From NCBI GenBank assembly GCA_944327195.1, contig CALVGV010000013.1:1-56104 (forward strand): a stretch of 56,104 nt of DNA, read 5' to 3'. A program made the translations under genes and the position numbers. Under the pieces are notes generated by a model. The model saw only the letters and a list, made by a program, of their open reading frames with translations. It was not told the DNA's origin and searched no databases. Numbering within the stretch: the first letter of the stretch is position 1; the number at the start of each line of letters is the position of its first letter. Positions 22,845 to 30,086 of this stretch are shown here, piece after piece. Origin of the DNA: an uncultured Limosilactobacillus sp. GTDB lineage: Bacteria; Bacillota; Bacilli; Lactobacillales; Lactobacillaceae.

Positions 22845-23582
22845 CTAGTCGTCATCACTGTCGCCGGTGTAGAGTGCCTCCTGCAGCTGACCCATCAGGT
22901 CGCTGCTTGGCGTCTGCACCCGCACGGTCTGCGGATGGCCCATGTAGTCGGCGGCCGTCTGCTTGGCCCAGGCTGCGTCGCTGGCCCAGCGGTCGTCCTG
23001 GAAGTGGGACGGCACGTCGAAGACCCGGATCGTGTTGTCGTTGATGACCTGGTAGGTGATCATCCCGTCAGCCAGCGGGGTGGCAAAGACCTGGTAGGTG
23101 TTTGCCGGGAAGGTCGTGGTGACCCCCTTGCCGTAGTCGCTGGTCACGTTTTGGCCACTCACGTCGGTGATGCTGATGTTGGTGATGTCGCCACTGTCGA
23201 GATCGGCGCTGATCTGGTCGGCGGTCCAGCCGTTTTTCAGCAGGTGGGTGTAGTAGGCGGTCAGCCCCAGCTGGGTGGCGTCGCTCGGGGCCTGGGTGGT
23301 GGCGCTCTTCAGGGTCGTCTCCAGGTCGGATTCGCTAGCCTTGCTGCTGGTGCTGCTACTTGTACTGCTCGTCGAACCGCTGGCCTTGCCCTGACTGGCT
23401 TGCGAGCCGGTCGTGCTGCTCTGCTTTTTGCTGCTGGTTTGTTTGTCGCTGGCAAAGAGCTTGCTCTTGGCGCTCGTCTGGCTGCTGGAACTGGAACTGC
23501 TTGCGCTGCTGCTGTGGCTGCCGCAGCCGGCAAAAAGGAGCGGGCTGGCCAGGACGACCAGGGCTGGAATAATCTTCTTCAT
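22845..23582 (-). CDS. Lipoprotein with Ser-rich linker (second of a tandem pair)
   Basis: A 245-residue exported lipoprotein: a signal peptide ending in the lipobox LFAGC (C20), a Ser/Thr/Lys-rich linker of about 70 residues, then a folded domain with TTTFPANTYQVFATP, TYQVINDNTIRVFDVP and a tryptophan-rich end. The last part is shared almost motif for motif with the next gene upstream, so the two are a duplication. It would sit on the outer face of the membrane with the domain in or beyond the cell wall. The domain is not recognised; a small lactobacillar DUF is likely. Confidence 0.8.
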   Translation of the reverse strand: MKKIIPALVVLASPLLFAGCGSHSSSASSSSSSSQTSAKSKLFASDKQTSSKKQSSTTGSQASQGKASGSTSSTSSSTSSKASESDLETTLKSATTQAPSDATQLGLTAYYTHLLKNGWTADQISADLDSGDITNISITDVSGQNVTSDYGKGVTTTFPANTYQVFATPLADGMITYQVINDNTIRVFDVPSHFQDDRWASDAAWAKQTAADYMGHPQTVRVQTPSSDLMGQLQEALYTGDSDDD

Positions 23583-23598
23583 CTCATAATCCTCCCAA

Positions 23599-24279
23599 TT
23601 AGTAATCGGAACTCTGCGGCCCGAAGATTTCGGCCCGCATCTCGTCCAGAATGTCGTTGCTTGGCGTCTCGACCCGCATGGTGTGCGGGTGGGTCAGGTA
23701 AGAGTGGGCAGTCTGCTTGGCCCAGCTGGGGTCGCTCTGCCAACGCGAGTCGGTGAAGTCATCCGGCACGTCAAAGACGCGGACCGTGTTGTCGTCGATG
23801 ACCTGGTAGGTGAGGGTGGCGTAGTTGGGGGCGCCGATCTGGTAGGTGTTGGCCGGAAAGGTCTCGGTCACCGCCTTGCTAGCGCCGTTGGTGATGTCCA
23901 TCCCCGACACGTCGTCGATCACCAGGTCGCCGAAGTCGAAGTCGGTCCGCCCCTGCTGGTGGTAGTAGGTGTAGTAGACCTTCAGGGCCAGGGTCTTGCC
24001 GTCGGCCGGCTTCTGGGTCGGCGCCATCGCCGGGTTGGCGTTGGTAGTGCTGGAACTGCTGGTTGAAGATGTGCTGCTGGAGTTGCTACTGGTCTTACTG
24101 GTGCTACTGGTTGCCCGGCTGCCCGAGTGCTTCCCCGCGGCAAAGAGCTTGGCTGAGCTGGCGTGCGAACTGGCGCTGGAATGACTACTGCTGGAACCGC
24201 TAGCGCTGTGGCTGCCGCAGCCGGCCAGAAGCAGCGGGCTGGCGACGACCACCAGCCCGGCGAACAGGTGCTTATTCAT
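23599..24279 (-). CDS. Lipoprotein with Ser-rich linker (first of a tandem pair)
   Basis: A 226-residue paralogue of the downstream lipoprotein, 16 bases away and co-transcribed. Lipobox LLAGC (C21), a low-complexity Ser/Thr linker, then a C-terminal domain with TETFPANTYQIGAPN, TYQVIDDNTVRVFDVP and PSWAKQTAHSYLTHPHTMRV. The conserved VFDVP...W...AKQTA core suggests a common ligand or partner. GGAGG precedes the start. No promoter was assigned with confidence in 24280-24357. Confidence 0.8.
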   Translation of the reverse strand: MNKHLFAGLVVVASPLLLAGCGSHSASGSSSSHSSASSHASSAKLFAAGKHSGSRATSSTSKTSSNSSSTSSTSSSSTTNANPAMAPTQKPADGKTLALKVYYTYYHQQGRTDFDFGDLVIDDVSGMDITNGASKAVTETFPANTYQIGAPNYATLTYQVIDDNTVRVFDVPDDFTDSRWQSDPSWAKQTAHSYLTHPHTMRVETPSNDILDEMRAEIFGPQSSDY

Positions 24280-24357
24280 CGTTATCCTCCCAAATCACGA
24301 TTAAGAATTATCCAAGAAGATTTTACCACCCTTTTGTGACCGGGAGGGCCGGCGGCA

Positions 24358-24388
24358 GAAAAAAACCGCCCCGGGATGGGACGGGCAG
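24358..24388 (-). terminator. Terminator of the MFS-MarR operon
   Basis: On the minus strand CTGCCC pairs with GGGCGG (one wobble) and is followed by TTTTTTT (plus-strand A-run at 24359-24365). Confidence 0.65.
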
Positions 24389-24391
24389 ATT

Positions 24392-24808
24392 CTATTCGGC
24401 AAGCCCCCGGTAGGAGCGGTCCAGCAACTGGAGAAGGGTCGCTCGCTCGGCGGCGGACAGGCCACTCAGGGCGGCGGCGTTGACCTCCTCGGTTAGCTGC
24501 CAGAGCTGGGGGAGGAGTTGCTCGGCCTTGGGGGTCAAGAAGAGGGCCGACTGGCGGGCGTCGGTGGCCGACCGTTCCTTTTTCAGCCAGCCCTGGCGGG
24601 TCAGGCGGTCGACCTGGCGGGTGACGCTCGACTGGTCGCGGGCCACCCGGTCGATCAGGGCCGCCTGGTTGATCCCCGGCTGCTCGCTGATCACCAGTAG
24701 GTAGTAGTAGTTGACCTCCGACAGCCCCAACGGCCGCAAGCGGCGGTCGAGGGCGTGGCGGAGGCGGGTGTTGAGGACGGCAATTGCCCGGATGAGGTCT
24801 TCTTCCAT
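24392..24808 (-). CDS. MarR-family regulator
   Basis: A 138-residue MarR protein: winged helix about residues 48-95 (NQAALIDRVARDQSSVTRQVDRL and the DARQSALFLT wing) between dimerisation helices. It starts at 24808, four bases after the exporter stop, with AAAGGAGGG overlapping that stop, so it is translated from the same mRNA. It is the natural repressor of its own operon through the double ATGCA-NN-TGCAT operator at 26180-26230. Confidence 0.9.
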   Translation of the reverse strand: MEEDLIRAIAVLNTRLRHALDRRLRPLGLSEVNYYYLLVISEQPGINQAALIDRVARDQSSVTRQVDRLTRQGWLKKERSATDARQSALFLTPKAEQLLPQLWQLTEEVNAAALSGLSAAERATLLQLLDRSYRGLAE

Positions 24809-24812
24809 GGTG

Positions 24813-26165
24813 TTAGCCCTCCTTTGCCAGGTAGGCCCAGAAGAGCAGGCCGGCGGCCACCACCAGGCCGAGGGTGAAGGCCATTGCCCAGCGCATCCCG
24901 CTGATTGCCGAGCTCGGCAGCGAGGAGATGACGACCGTCACCGTGACCGCCAGCGCCCCCAGCGACTGGCGGAGGGCGTTGTTCATCGCCGTCGCCTGGC
25001 TAATCGCCGCGTGGGGCAGGCCGCGGTAGGATTCCGACATCACCGGCGAGAAGGCGATCCCGATCCCGAGGAAGCGGCCGGCGTAGAGCAGGGTCAGGGT
25101 CAAGGCGCTGGTGTGGGCGGTCCAGAAGAGCGGCGGTACCGAGCAGGCGATCGCGATCACCAGGCCAACGGTCGTTACCCCCTTGACGCCGTGCTGGTCG
25201 TAGATCCGACCAATGAAGGCCCCGGCCAGGGCGTTGAAGAGTGCCCCGGGAAGGAGGACCAGCCCGGTCAGCGAACTGGAGAGGTGGAGGCTATTCTGGG
25301 CAAAGATCGAAAACATCTGCTCGGTCGCCAGCAGGGCCATGAAGATCAGGGTGGCCACCGCCAGCATCAGGCGAAAGGCGCGGTAGGAAAAGACGCCGAA
25401 GTCGAGCAAGGGGGCCTTCAGCTGGCGTTGCCGGCGGTAGAAGACCAGCGATACCAGGCTGCCGACCACCAGCAGGGCTAGGCCGACTGCCAAGTGGGTG
25501 GTCATCACCGACAGGCTGGCCAGGGCCATCCCCGGGCCGACCAGCAGGGTGATCACCGAGAGCGGGTCAAGCCTGCTTTCCGGCTTGGGGGTGGTGTAGT
25601 TTGGCAGGGCGAAGTAGCCAAAGAGCCAGCAGACCAGCATGAAGGGCAGAACGCTCCAGAAGATCGACCGCCAGCCCCAGGACTTGATGATCACCCCGGC
25701 CAGGGTCGGGCCGATCGCCGGGCCGAAGGAAACCACCAGCGAGGAGAGGCCCATGATCATCCCCCGCTGCTCGGGAGGGTAGATCGAGACGACGGTCGTC
25801 ATCTGAAAGGCAACCAGCAGCCCCCCGGCGGCGGCCTGGATCAGCCGGGCCAGCAGGAGGGTCCAGAAGCTATTGGCGAAGGTCCCCACCAGGGTACCGA
25901 CCAGAAAGAGGGTGATGATCGCCAGGTAGAACTGGCGGTTGGGGTACTTCTCGTAGAGGTTGGCCGACAGGGGGGTGATCACCCCGATCAGCAGGGTGTA
26001 GCCGGTGGTCAGCCACTGAACGACGGCCAGCGACTGGTGAAGCTCCTCCTGGATGACCGGCAGGGCGGTGACCATCATCGTCTGGCTCATTAAACTAATG
26101 AAGGAAGCCACCAGCAGGATCGTGGCGATCCGGGCCCGCTGGCGCTTGCCGAGGGTTTGTGTCAT
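24813..26165 (-). CDS. MFS multidrug exporter, DHA2-like
   Basis: A 450-residue transporter with the drug:proton antiporter pattern: ALPVIQEELH in the first periplasmic loop, TTGYTLLIGVITPLSANLYEKYPNR (motif A region) and ARLIQAAAGGLL, GLSSLVVSFGPAIGPTLAGVI (motif C). About 12-14 membrane segments. The start at 26165 has GGAG seven bases away; ATGs at 26171 and 26183 are closer to or before that site. It is co-transcribed with its MarR repressor. Export of a toxic compound is inferred from family and context. Confidence 0.88.
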   Translation of the reverse strand: MTQTLGKRQRARIATILLVASFISLMSQTMMVTALPVIQEELHQSLAVVQWLTTGYTLLIGVITPLSANLYEKYPNRQFYLAIITLFLVGTLVGTFANSFWTLLLARLIQAAAGGLLVAFQMTTVVSIYPPEQRGMIMGLSSLVVSFGPAIGPTLAGVIIKSWGWRSIFWSVLPFMLVCWLFGYFALPNYTTPKPESRLDPLSVITLLVGPGMALASLSVMTTHLAVGLALLVVGSLVSLVFYRRQRQLKAPLLDFGVFSYRAFRLMLAVATLIFMALLATEQMFSIFAQNSLHLSSSLTGLVLLPGALFNALAGAFIGRIYDQHGVKGVTTVGLVIAIACSVPPLFWTAHTSALTLTLLYAGRFLGIGIAFSPVMSESYRGLPHAAISQATAMNNALRQSLGALAVTVTVVISSLPSSAISGMRWAMAFTLGLVVAAGLLFWAYLAKEG

Positions 26166-26179
26166 GTTCATTCTCCATT

Positions 26180-26239
26180 CCATGCATCTGCATTTAAATC
26201 ACGGAGCTTATTTTAAATGCAGATGCATGGATCTGTCAA
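26180..26239 (-). promoter_or_regulatory. MarR double operator within the MFS-MarR promoter
   Basis: Two 19-bp arms (26180-26198 and 26212-26230) are perfect inverted copies separated by 13 bp, and each arm contains its own palindrome ATGCA-(TC/GA)-TGCAT. On the minus strand the promoter is TTGACA (26239-26234), 18 bp, TAAAAT (26215-26210): one site fills the spacer, the other lies just past the transcription start and reaches the ribosome site. Confidence 0.85.
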
Positions 26240-26285
26240 GGGGGGCTTAAAATTAGAATGAATTAGAGAATTTTAATCAAACTGG

Positions 26286-26314
26286 TTGACAGATGAGAGA
26301 TTGCTCATTATGAT
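26286..26314 (+). promoter_or_regulatory. Promoter of ilvE with a dyad in the spacer
   Basis: TTGACA (26286-26291), 17 bp and TATGAT (26309-26314). The dyad ATGAG-AGATTG-CTCAT (26293-26308) lies inside the spacer, the place of a repressor site. Confidence 0.75.
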
Positions 26315-26367
26315 GGTGACAACCAATTTGCAATACATAGCAACCTTCACCAGAAAGGATGATCATT

Positions 26368-27396
26368 ATGGCAAAAGCAAAGGCAGCAGATTTAGACTGG
26401 CAACATCTCGGCTTTGGTTATCGCGACCTCCCCTATAGTTGGCACGCCGAATACGCCGACGGCAAGTGGGTCAACGGCGGCCTGACCACCGAATCGAACC
26501 TGGTCTTCAACGAGGCCGCCCAGGTTCTCCACTACGGCCAGGAAGTCTTCGAAGGGCTCAAGGCCTACCGCACCAAGGACGGCAAGGTGCAACTCTTCCG
26601 CCCGTTGGAAAACGCCAAGCGGCTCAATAACTCGGCTGACCGCCTCCTGATGCCCCACTACCCGGAAGAAAAGTTCCTCGAGGCGGTCAAGGCGGTCGTT
26701 AAGGCCAACGAGGACTTCGTGCCACCGTATGGTTCCGGCGGCACCCTCTACATCCGCCCCTTCATGGTCGGCACCCAGCCGTTGGTCGGCGTGACCCCGG
26801 CCGAGAACTTCGTCTTCCACGTCTACGCCACCCCGGTTGGCGCCTACGTCAAGGGGCTGACCCCGATGCCGTACGTCCTTTCCAAGTACGACCGCGCCGC
26901 CCCGGCCGGGACCGGCCAGGCCAAGACCGCCGGCAACTACGCCGCCAGCCTCCTGCCGGAAATGGCCGCCAAGAAGGCCGGCTATGCCGACGCCCTCTAC
27001 CTCGACCCGAAGGAGCACAAGTACGTTGACGAGTTCTCCGGCGCCAACTTCTTTGGGGTCACCAAGGACGGCCAGTTCGTCACCCCGAAGTCGAACTCGA
27101 TCCTGCCGTCGATCACCAAGCGCTCCCTCCTTCAGGTGGCCGAAGACCTCGGTTTGAACCCGGTGGAAAAGAAGCTCACCTTAGAAGACCTCGACGACCT
27201 GGCCGAGGCCGGGGCAATGGGGACGGCGGCCGTCATCTCCCCGGTTGGCTCCCTGACCGACCTCGAGGGCAAGAAGCACGTCTTCTACTCCGAAACCGAG
27301 GTTGGCCCGGTGACGACCAAGCTCTACGAGGCCCTCTTCAATGTTCAAGTCGGCGACGCCGAAGACAAGCACGGCTGGGTCGAACCGGTCGACTAG
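26368..27396 (+). CDS. ilvE: Branched-chain amino acid aminotransferase
   Basis: A 342-residue class IV PLP aminotransferase. The family features are visible: YGQEVFEGLKAYR, RPLENAKRLNNSADRLLMP, GTLYIRPFM, the PLP-lysine region AKTAGNYAASL and EFSGANFFGV. It exchanges amino groups between leucine, isoleucine, valine and 2-oxoglutarate. ATG 26368 is preferred since AGAAAGG is nine bases ahead; ATG 26359 touches that site. It is a single gene with a strong promoter and a possible operator. Confidence 0.95.
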   Translation: MAKAKAADLDWQHLGFGYRDLPYSWHAEYADGKWVNGGLTTESNLVFNEAAQVLHYGQEVFEGLKAYRTKDGKVQLFRPLENAKRLNNSADRLLMPHYPEEKFLEAVKAVVKANEDFVPPYGSGGTLYIRPFMVGTQPLVGVTPAENFVFHVYATPVGAYVKGLTPMPYVLSKYDRAAPAGTGQAKTAGNYAASLLPEMAAKKAGYADALYLDPKEHKYVDEFSGANFFGVTKDGQFVTPKSNSILPSITKRSLLQVAEDLGLNPVEKKLTLEDLDDLAEAGAMGTAAVISPVGSLTDLEGKKHVFYSETEVGPVTTKLYEALFNVQVGDAEDKHGWVEPVD

Positions 27397-27515
27397 TCGC
27401 CAGAAATGAATTGAGCTAATTGCATTCGCCCCGTCCGGAACCGTGTCCCTCCAATCTCCCTTTTTCGCCCGGGCGGGGGATGATCAACCAACTGACATTT
27501 AATATCCCTCCTTTT

Positions 27516-27547
27516 ACCGGGTGGCCGCGCTGGCCGTCCGGTTTTTT
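27516..27547 (+). terminator. Terminator in the ilvE-GNAT gap
   Basis: ACCGG-GT-GGCC pairs with GGCC-GT-CCGGT around GCGCT; TTTTTT follows. Between 27397 and 27515 nothing else is recognised. Confidence 0.75.
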
Positions 27548-27599
27548 GTTCCCCGGGGCGTGGTAAAATGAGAGAAAATTAATTCTAGGAGGCAGTATC

Positions 27600-28124
27600 A
27601 TGAGCCTTATTTATCTCCGTCAAGCCCGCCCGGCAGACGCCGCCGCTAGCTTGGAGATTTTACTGGCGGCCAAGCGCTTTTTGAAGGCGAGTGGCTCCAC
27701 CCAGTGGCAGACCCCGGGCTACCCCAGTCAGGAAATAGTGGCTGCTGACATCGCCACCGGCGCGGGAATGGTCCTGATGGTGGACGACCAGGTCGCCGGC
27801 TATGCCGCCCTGGTCGTTGGCGATGAGCCAACCTACCAGGTGATTAAAGGCGGCAGCTGGCAGGATAACGACCACCCCTACGCCACCATCCACCGCCTTT
27901 CGGTGAGCGACGCGTTCCGCGGCCAGCACCTGGCCAAGTTCCTCTTTTCCAACCTAATCTCGGTGGGGCTCGCCAAGGGGGTACGCAACTTCCGGATTGA
28001 CACTGGGCGCAAGAACCAGATCGTCCAGCACCTGGCCGAGAGCAACGGCTTTAGCCACCGGGGGACGATCTTCGTCGACGATCCAGCCGACCGCAGCCGG
28101 CTGGCCTACGAATTGAACCTGTAA
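27600..28124 (+). CDS. GNAT-family N-acetyltransferase
   Basis: A 174-residue acetyl-CoA-dependent acetyltransferase. IHRLSVSDAFRGQHLAKFLFS is the beta4-alpha3 acetyl-CoA loop (RGQHLA for R/Q-x-x-G/A) and NFRIDTGRKNQIVQHLAESNGF is the C-terminal GNAT motif. The target amine is unknown. It starts at ATG 27600 with AGGAGG upstream and a TAAAAT -10 in the gap. Confidence 0.85.
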   Translation: MSLIYLRQARPADAAASLEILLAAKRFLKASGSTQWQTPGYPSQEIVAADIATGAGMVLMVDDQVAGYAALVVGDEPTYQVIKGGSWQDNDHPYATIHRLSVSDAFRGQHLAKFLFSNLISVGLAKGVRNFRIDTGRKNQIVQHLAESNGFSHRGTIFVDDPADRSRLAYELNL

Positions 28125-28143
28125 TTGGGAGTACTAGATGAGC

Positions 28144-28185
28144 AAACGGGGCCGCCCCACGATTCGTGGAGCGGCCCCGTTGCCG
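28144..28185. terminator. Terminator between GNAT and MerR-like genes
   Basis: ACGGGGCCGC pairs with GCGGCCCCGT around CCCACGATTCGTGGA. T-tracts on either side are weak but the genes converge here. Confidence 0.8.
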
Positions 28186-28199
28186 TTAAAAAGGTAAAA

Positions 28200-28643
28200 T
28201 TACTCTGGTTTGTTCAGGGTATAGCTGAGCTTACCGGCGCGTTCGAGGCAGTACACGTGGTGGGTCGGGTCGTCGGCAAGCGGGCCGAGGTCAAAGACGG
28301 TGGTCTCCCCCTGGTGACTGACCCCCTGGATGCCGTCAATGAAGAGCTGCCGCAGGGAATTGGCCAAGGCCTTTTCTTCCCCGGCCTTCTTGGTGGCCAC
28401 CGCCAGGGTGAAGCCTTCGTCGAGGTAGTGCTTGATCATCCGGATGTCAATCAGCTGGTCGTAGGGGAGCTTGGGGGTGCCGTTTTCGGCGGCCACGGTG
28501 TGGAGGTAGCCGCTCTTTACCCAGTAACGCAGCTGGGCGGTGGTAACCTTGCCGGCCCGGGCGGCGTCGCGGAAGCTGAGCATGACGTTATCGGCAGTCA
28601 TGAACTCGCGCAGTAGGTCAGTAATGCTTGTATCGGTGGTCAT
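28200..28643 (-). CDS. MerR-like helix-turn-helix regulator
   Basis: A 147-residue protein. Residues about 25-90 look like a MerR-type winged helix (VTTAQLRYWVKSGYLHTV then KLPYDQLIDIRMIKHYLDEG); the C-terminal part (FDLGPLADDPTHHVYCLERA) is short and not a known effector domain. It starts at 28643 after GGAGGAAGG and is divergent from the unknown gene at 28820, its likely target. Confidence 0.75.
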   Translation of the reverse strand: MTTDTSITDLLREFMTADNVMLSFRDAARAGKVTTAQLRYWVKSGYLHTVAAENGTPKLPYDQLIDIRMIKHYLDEGFTLAVATKKAGEEKALANSLRQLFIDGIQGVSHQGETTVFDLGPLADDPTHHVYCLERAGKLSYTLNKPE

Positions 28644-28747
28644 GGGTTCCTTCCTCCAGGAAATAATTGGTGCCTTCATTATAGCGACTTTTATTCTTCT
28701 CAACAATCGGCCACTAATATCGATTATTGGATTCTTTTATCAAATAA

Positions 28748-28776
28748 TTGACAAAAGAAACGGTGGCGGGTAGGAT
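28748..28776 (+). promoter_or_regulatory. Promoter of the 28820 gene
   Basis: TTGACA (28748-28753), 17 bp, TAGGAT (28771-28776). A TATCGAT-type dyad near 28716-28727 lies upstream and may bind the MerR-like protein. Confidence 0.65.
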
Positions 28777-28819
28777 TGGATTAGTTTCAGTAACCAAGAC
28801 CCGAAAAGGAGGATTCACG

Positions 28820-29227
28820 ATGAAGCTAATCGAAACCGCCACCTGGCGGATCAAGCAAAAGGACCACGACCGCTTTGCCGCAATTGCCATTCACGGACCG
28901 CTGGGGGACGATTCAACCGGCCTGGCCTGGCAAGCCGCCCACCCGGAGGCGATCTACTACTCGCGGACGCGCAACTTCTTCCGCAAGATTGAGGGAACCG
29001 ATGAAGAGGAATGGATCTTCATCGACGAATACGATAGCGAGAAAGCCTACCAAAAGAGCCACCAAACCCTCTACAGTGCCCCGGAATATGCCGAGATGAA
29101 GAAGATTGGTTACCAAAAGACCAAGGAATTGATGGTGCCGGGTTCGGACCCAACCCACGCCGTTTGGCAGGAGGTGCCGGGGACCTTCATGGAATTCAAG
29201 GATCACCAGCTGACCCACCTATCATAG
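28820..29227 (+). CDS. Small cytosolic protein of unknown function
   Basis: A 135-residue soluble protein rich in charged and aromatic residues (ETATWRIKQKDHDRFAAIA, EWIFIDEYDSEKAYQKSH, EYAEMKKIGYQKTKELM). The alternation of strand and helix suggests a ferredoxin-like or dimeric alpha-beta barrel, as in ABM-type monooxygenases, but I cannot confirm this. ATG 28820 follows AAGGAGG. It is divergent from a MerR-like regulator and ends before a strong terminator, so it is the single target of that pair. Confidence 0.65.
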   Translation: MKLIETATWRIKQKDHDRFAAIAIHGPLGDDSTGLAWQAAHPEAIYYSRTRNFFRKIEGTDEEEWIFIDEYDSEKAYQKSHQTLYSAPEYAEMKKIGYQKTKELMVPGSDPTHAVWQEVPGTFMEFKDHQLTHLS

Positions 29228-29283
29228 CCGGGCGGCAAGCAGGGGAAGAAGTCGGCCCTACTCGCCCTTCCAAATCTCGGCCA

Positions 29284-29317
29284 TTAAAAAAGCCATCCCG
29301 CGGGATGGCTTTTTTTG
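29284..29317. terminator. Bidirectional terminator
   Basis: AAAAAGCCATCCCG pairs with CGGGATGGCTTTTT with almost no loop beyond the GC centre; A- and T-runs on both sides serve the 28820 gene and the convergent TetR gene. Confidence 0.9.
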
Positions 29318-29331
29318 GTGCACTCGGGCCG

Positions 29332-29922
29332 TCAGCGTTTCTTGTCCGGGTAGTGGGTGGCAAGGTAGCCGATCGGGCCGTCGTGGATCATGCCGAGGAT
29401 CAGCTCGATCATCTGGTCGGGGGTGATTTCCGTCGGGTGGAAGAGCTGGTAGCGAAAGGCCTGCATCGACATCGCCAACATCATTTCCTGGATCAGCCGC
29501 AGCTCGGGGGTGGTGTCGGGGAAGCGCTGGCGAAAGTTGCGCTTGAACTCGTTGGCCAGCCGCTCTTCAAAGCTGTGGTCGCCGTTGGGCCCCAGCAGGG
29601 CGTGGAGCAGTTGGGTTCGCTCCTGGTAGAGAGCGAGCGATTCGGTGACGAAGGCGCGCACCTGGTCGAGGCTGTTATAGGGATCAAACATCTCCCAGGG
29701 CTGGAAGTTACGCTCGTTGAGCTCCTTGATCAGGTTGCGCTCGATCTCGTCGATCAACTGGTACTTATCGTCGTAGTAGCGGTAGAAGGTGCTGCGGTTG
29801 AGGTGGATCGGGGTGACGATGTCGTTGACGGTGATCTTTTCGAAGGGCTTCTCCTCGATCCGGGCGAGCAGCGACTCCTGGAGCTGCTGGCGGGTGTAGT
29901 TGGTCTTGCGTTCGTAGGCCAT
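29332..29922 (-). CDS. TetR/AcrR-family regulator of the divergent exporter
   Basis: A 196-residue TetR protein: EKPFEKITVNDIVTPIHLNR and STFYRYYDDKYQLIDEIE form the helix-turn-helix, with a TetR_C-type helical remainder. It starts at 29922 behind AAAGGAGG. It is divergent from the DHA2 exporter operon at 30087, whose repressor it should be. ACGAT/ATCGT half-sites in the gap are the operator candidate. Confidence 0.88.
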   Translation of the reverse strand: MAYERKTNYTRQQLQESLLARIEEKPFEKITVNDIVTPIHLNRSTFYRYYDDKYQLIDEIERNLIKELNERNFQPWEMFDPYNSLDQVRAFVTESLALYQERTQLLHALLGPNGDHSFEERLANEFKRNFRQRFPDTTPELRLIQEMMLAMSMQAFRYQLFHPTEITPDQMIELILGMIHDGPIGYLATHYPDKKR

Positions 29923-29982
29923 TTGATTTCCTCCTTTGGGTCCTTTCCTCCATTGTAAGCGAATAATAAAAAGCAATTTAAG

Positions 29983-30008
29983 ACGATTTGTTGAATTTTC
30001 GACATCGT
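29983..30008. promoter_or_regulatory. Candidate TetR operator in the exporter gap
   Basis: ACGAT (29983-29987) and ATCGT (30004-30008) form an inverted repeat with a 16-bp spacer, flanked by ATTTA and TAAAT. The promoter hexamers are not clear. Confidence 0.35.
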
Positions 30009-30086
30009 GAACTAAATTGTGCTTCGGTTCGCCGGCCGCCCGCGGTAAGCTAGGCGACAGTTAATTTATGAACAGGAGGAAATCGG

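Noticed and set aside
27490-27547. A T-box-like core (GGGTGGCCGCG) before a terminator upstream of the GNAT gene
   Set aside because: The core lacks two bases of the T-box consensus, and no stem I or AGATGAGTA motif precedes it; the bases are explained as part of a GC hairpin terminator.
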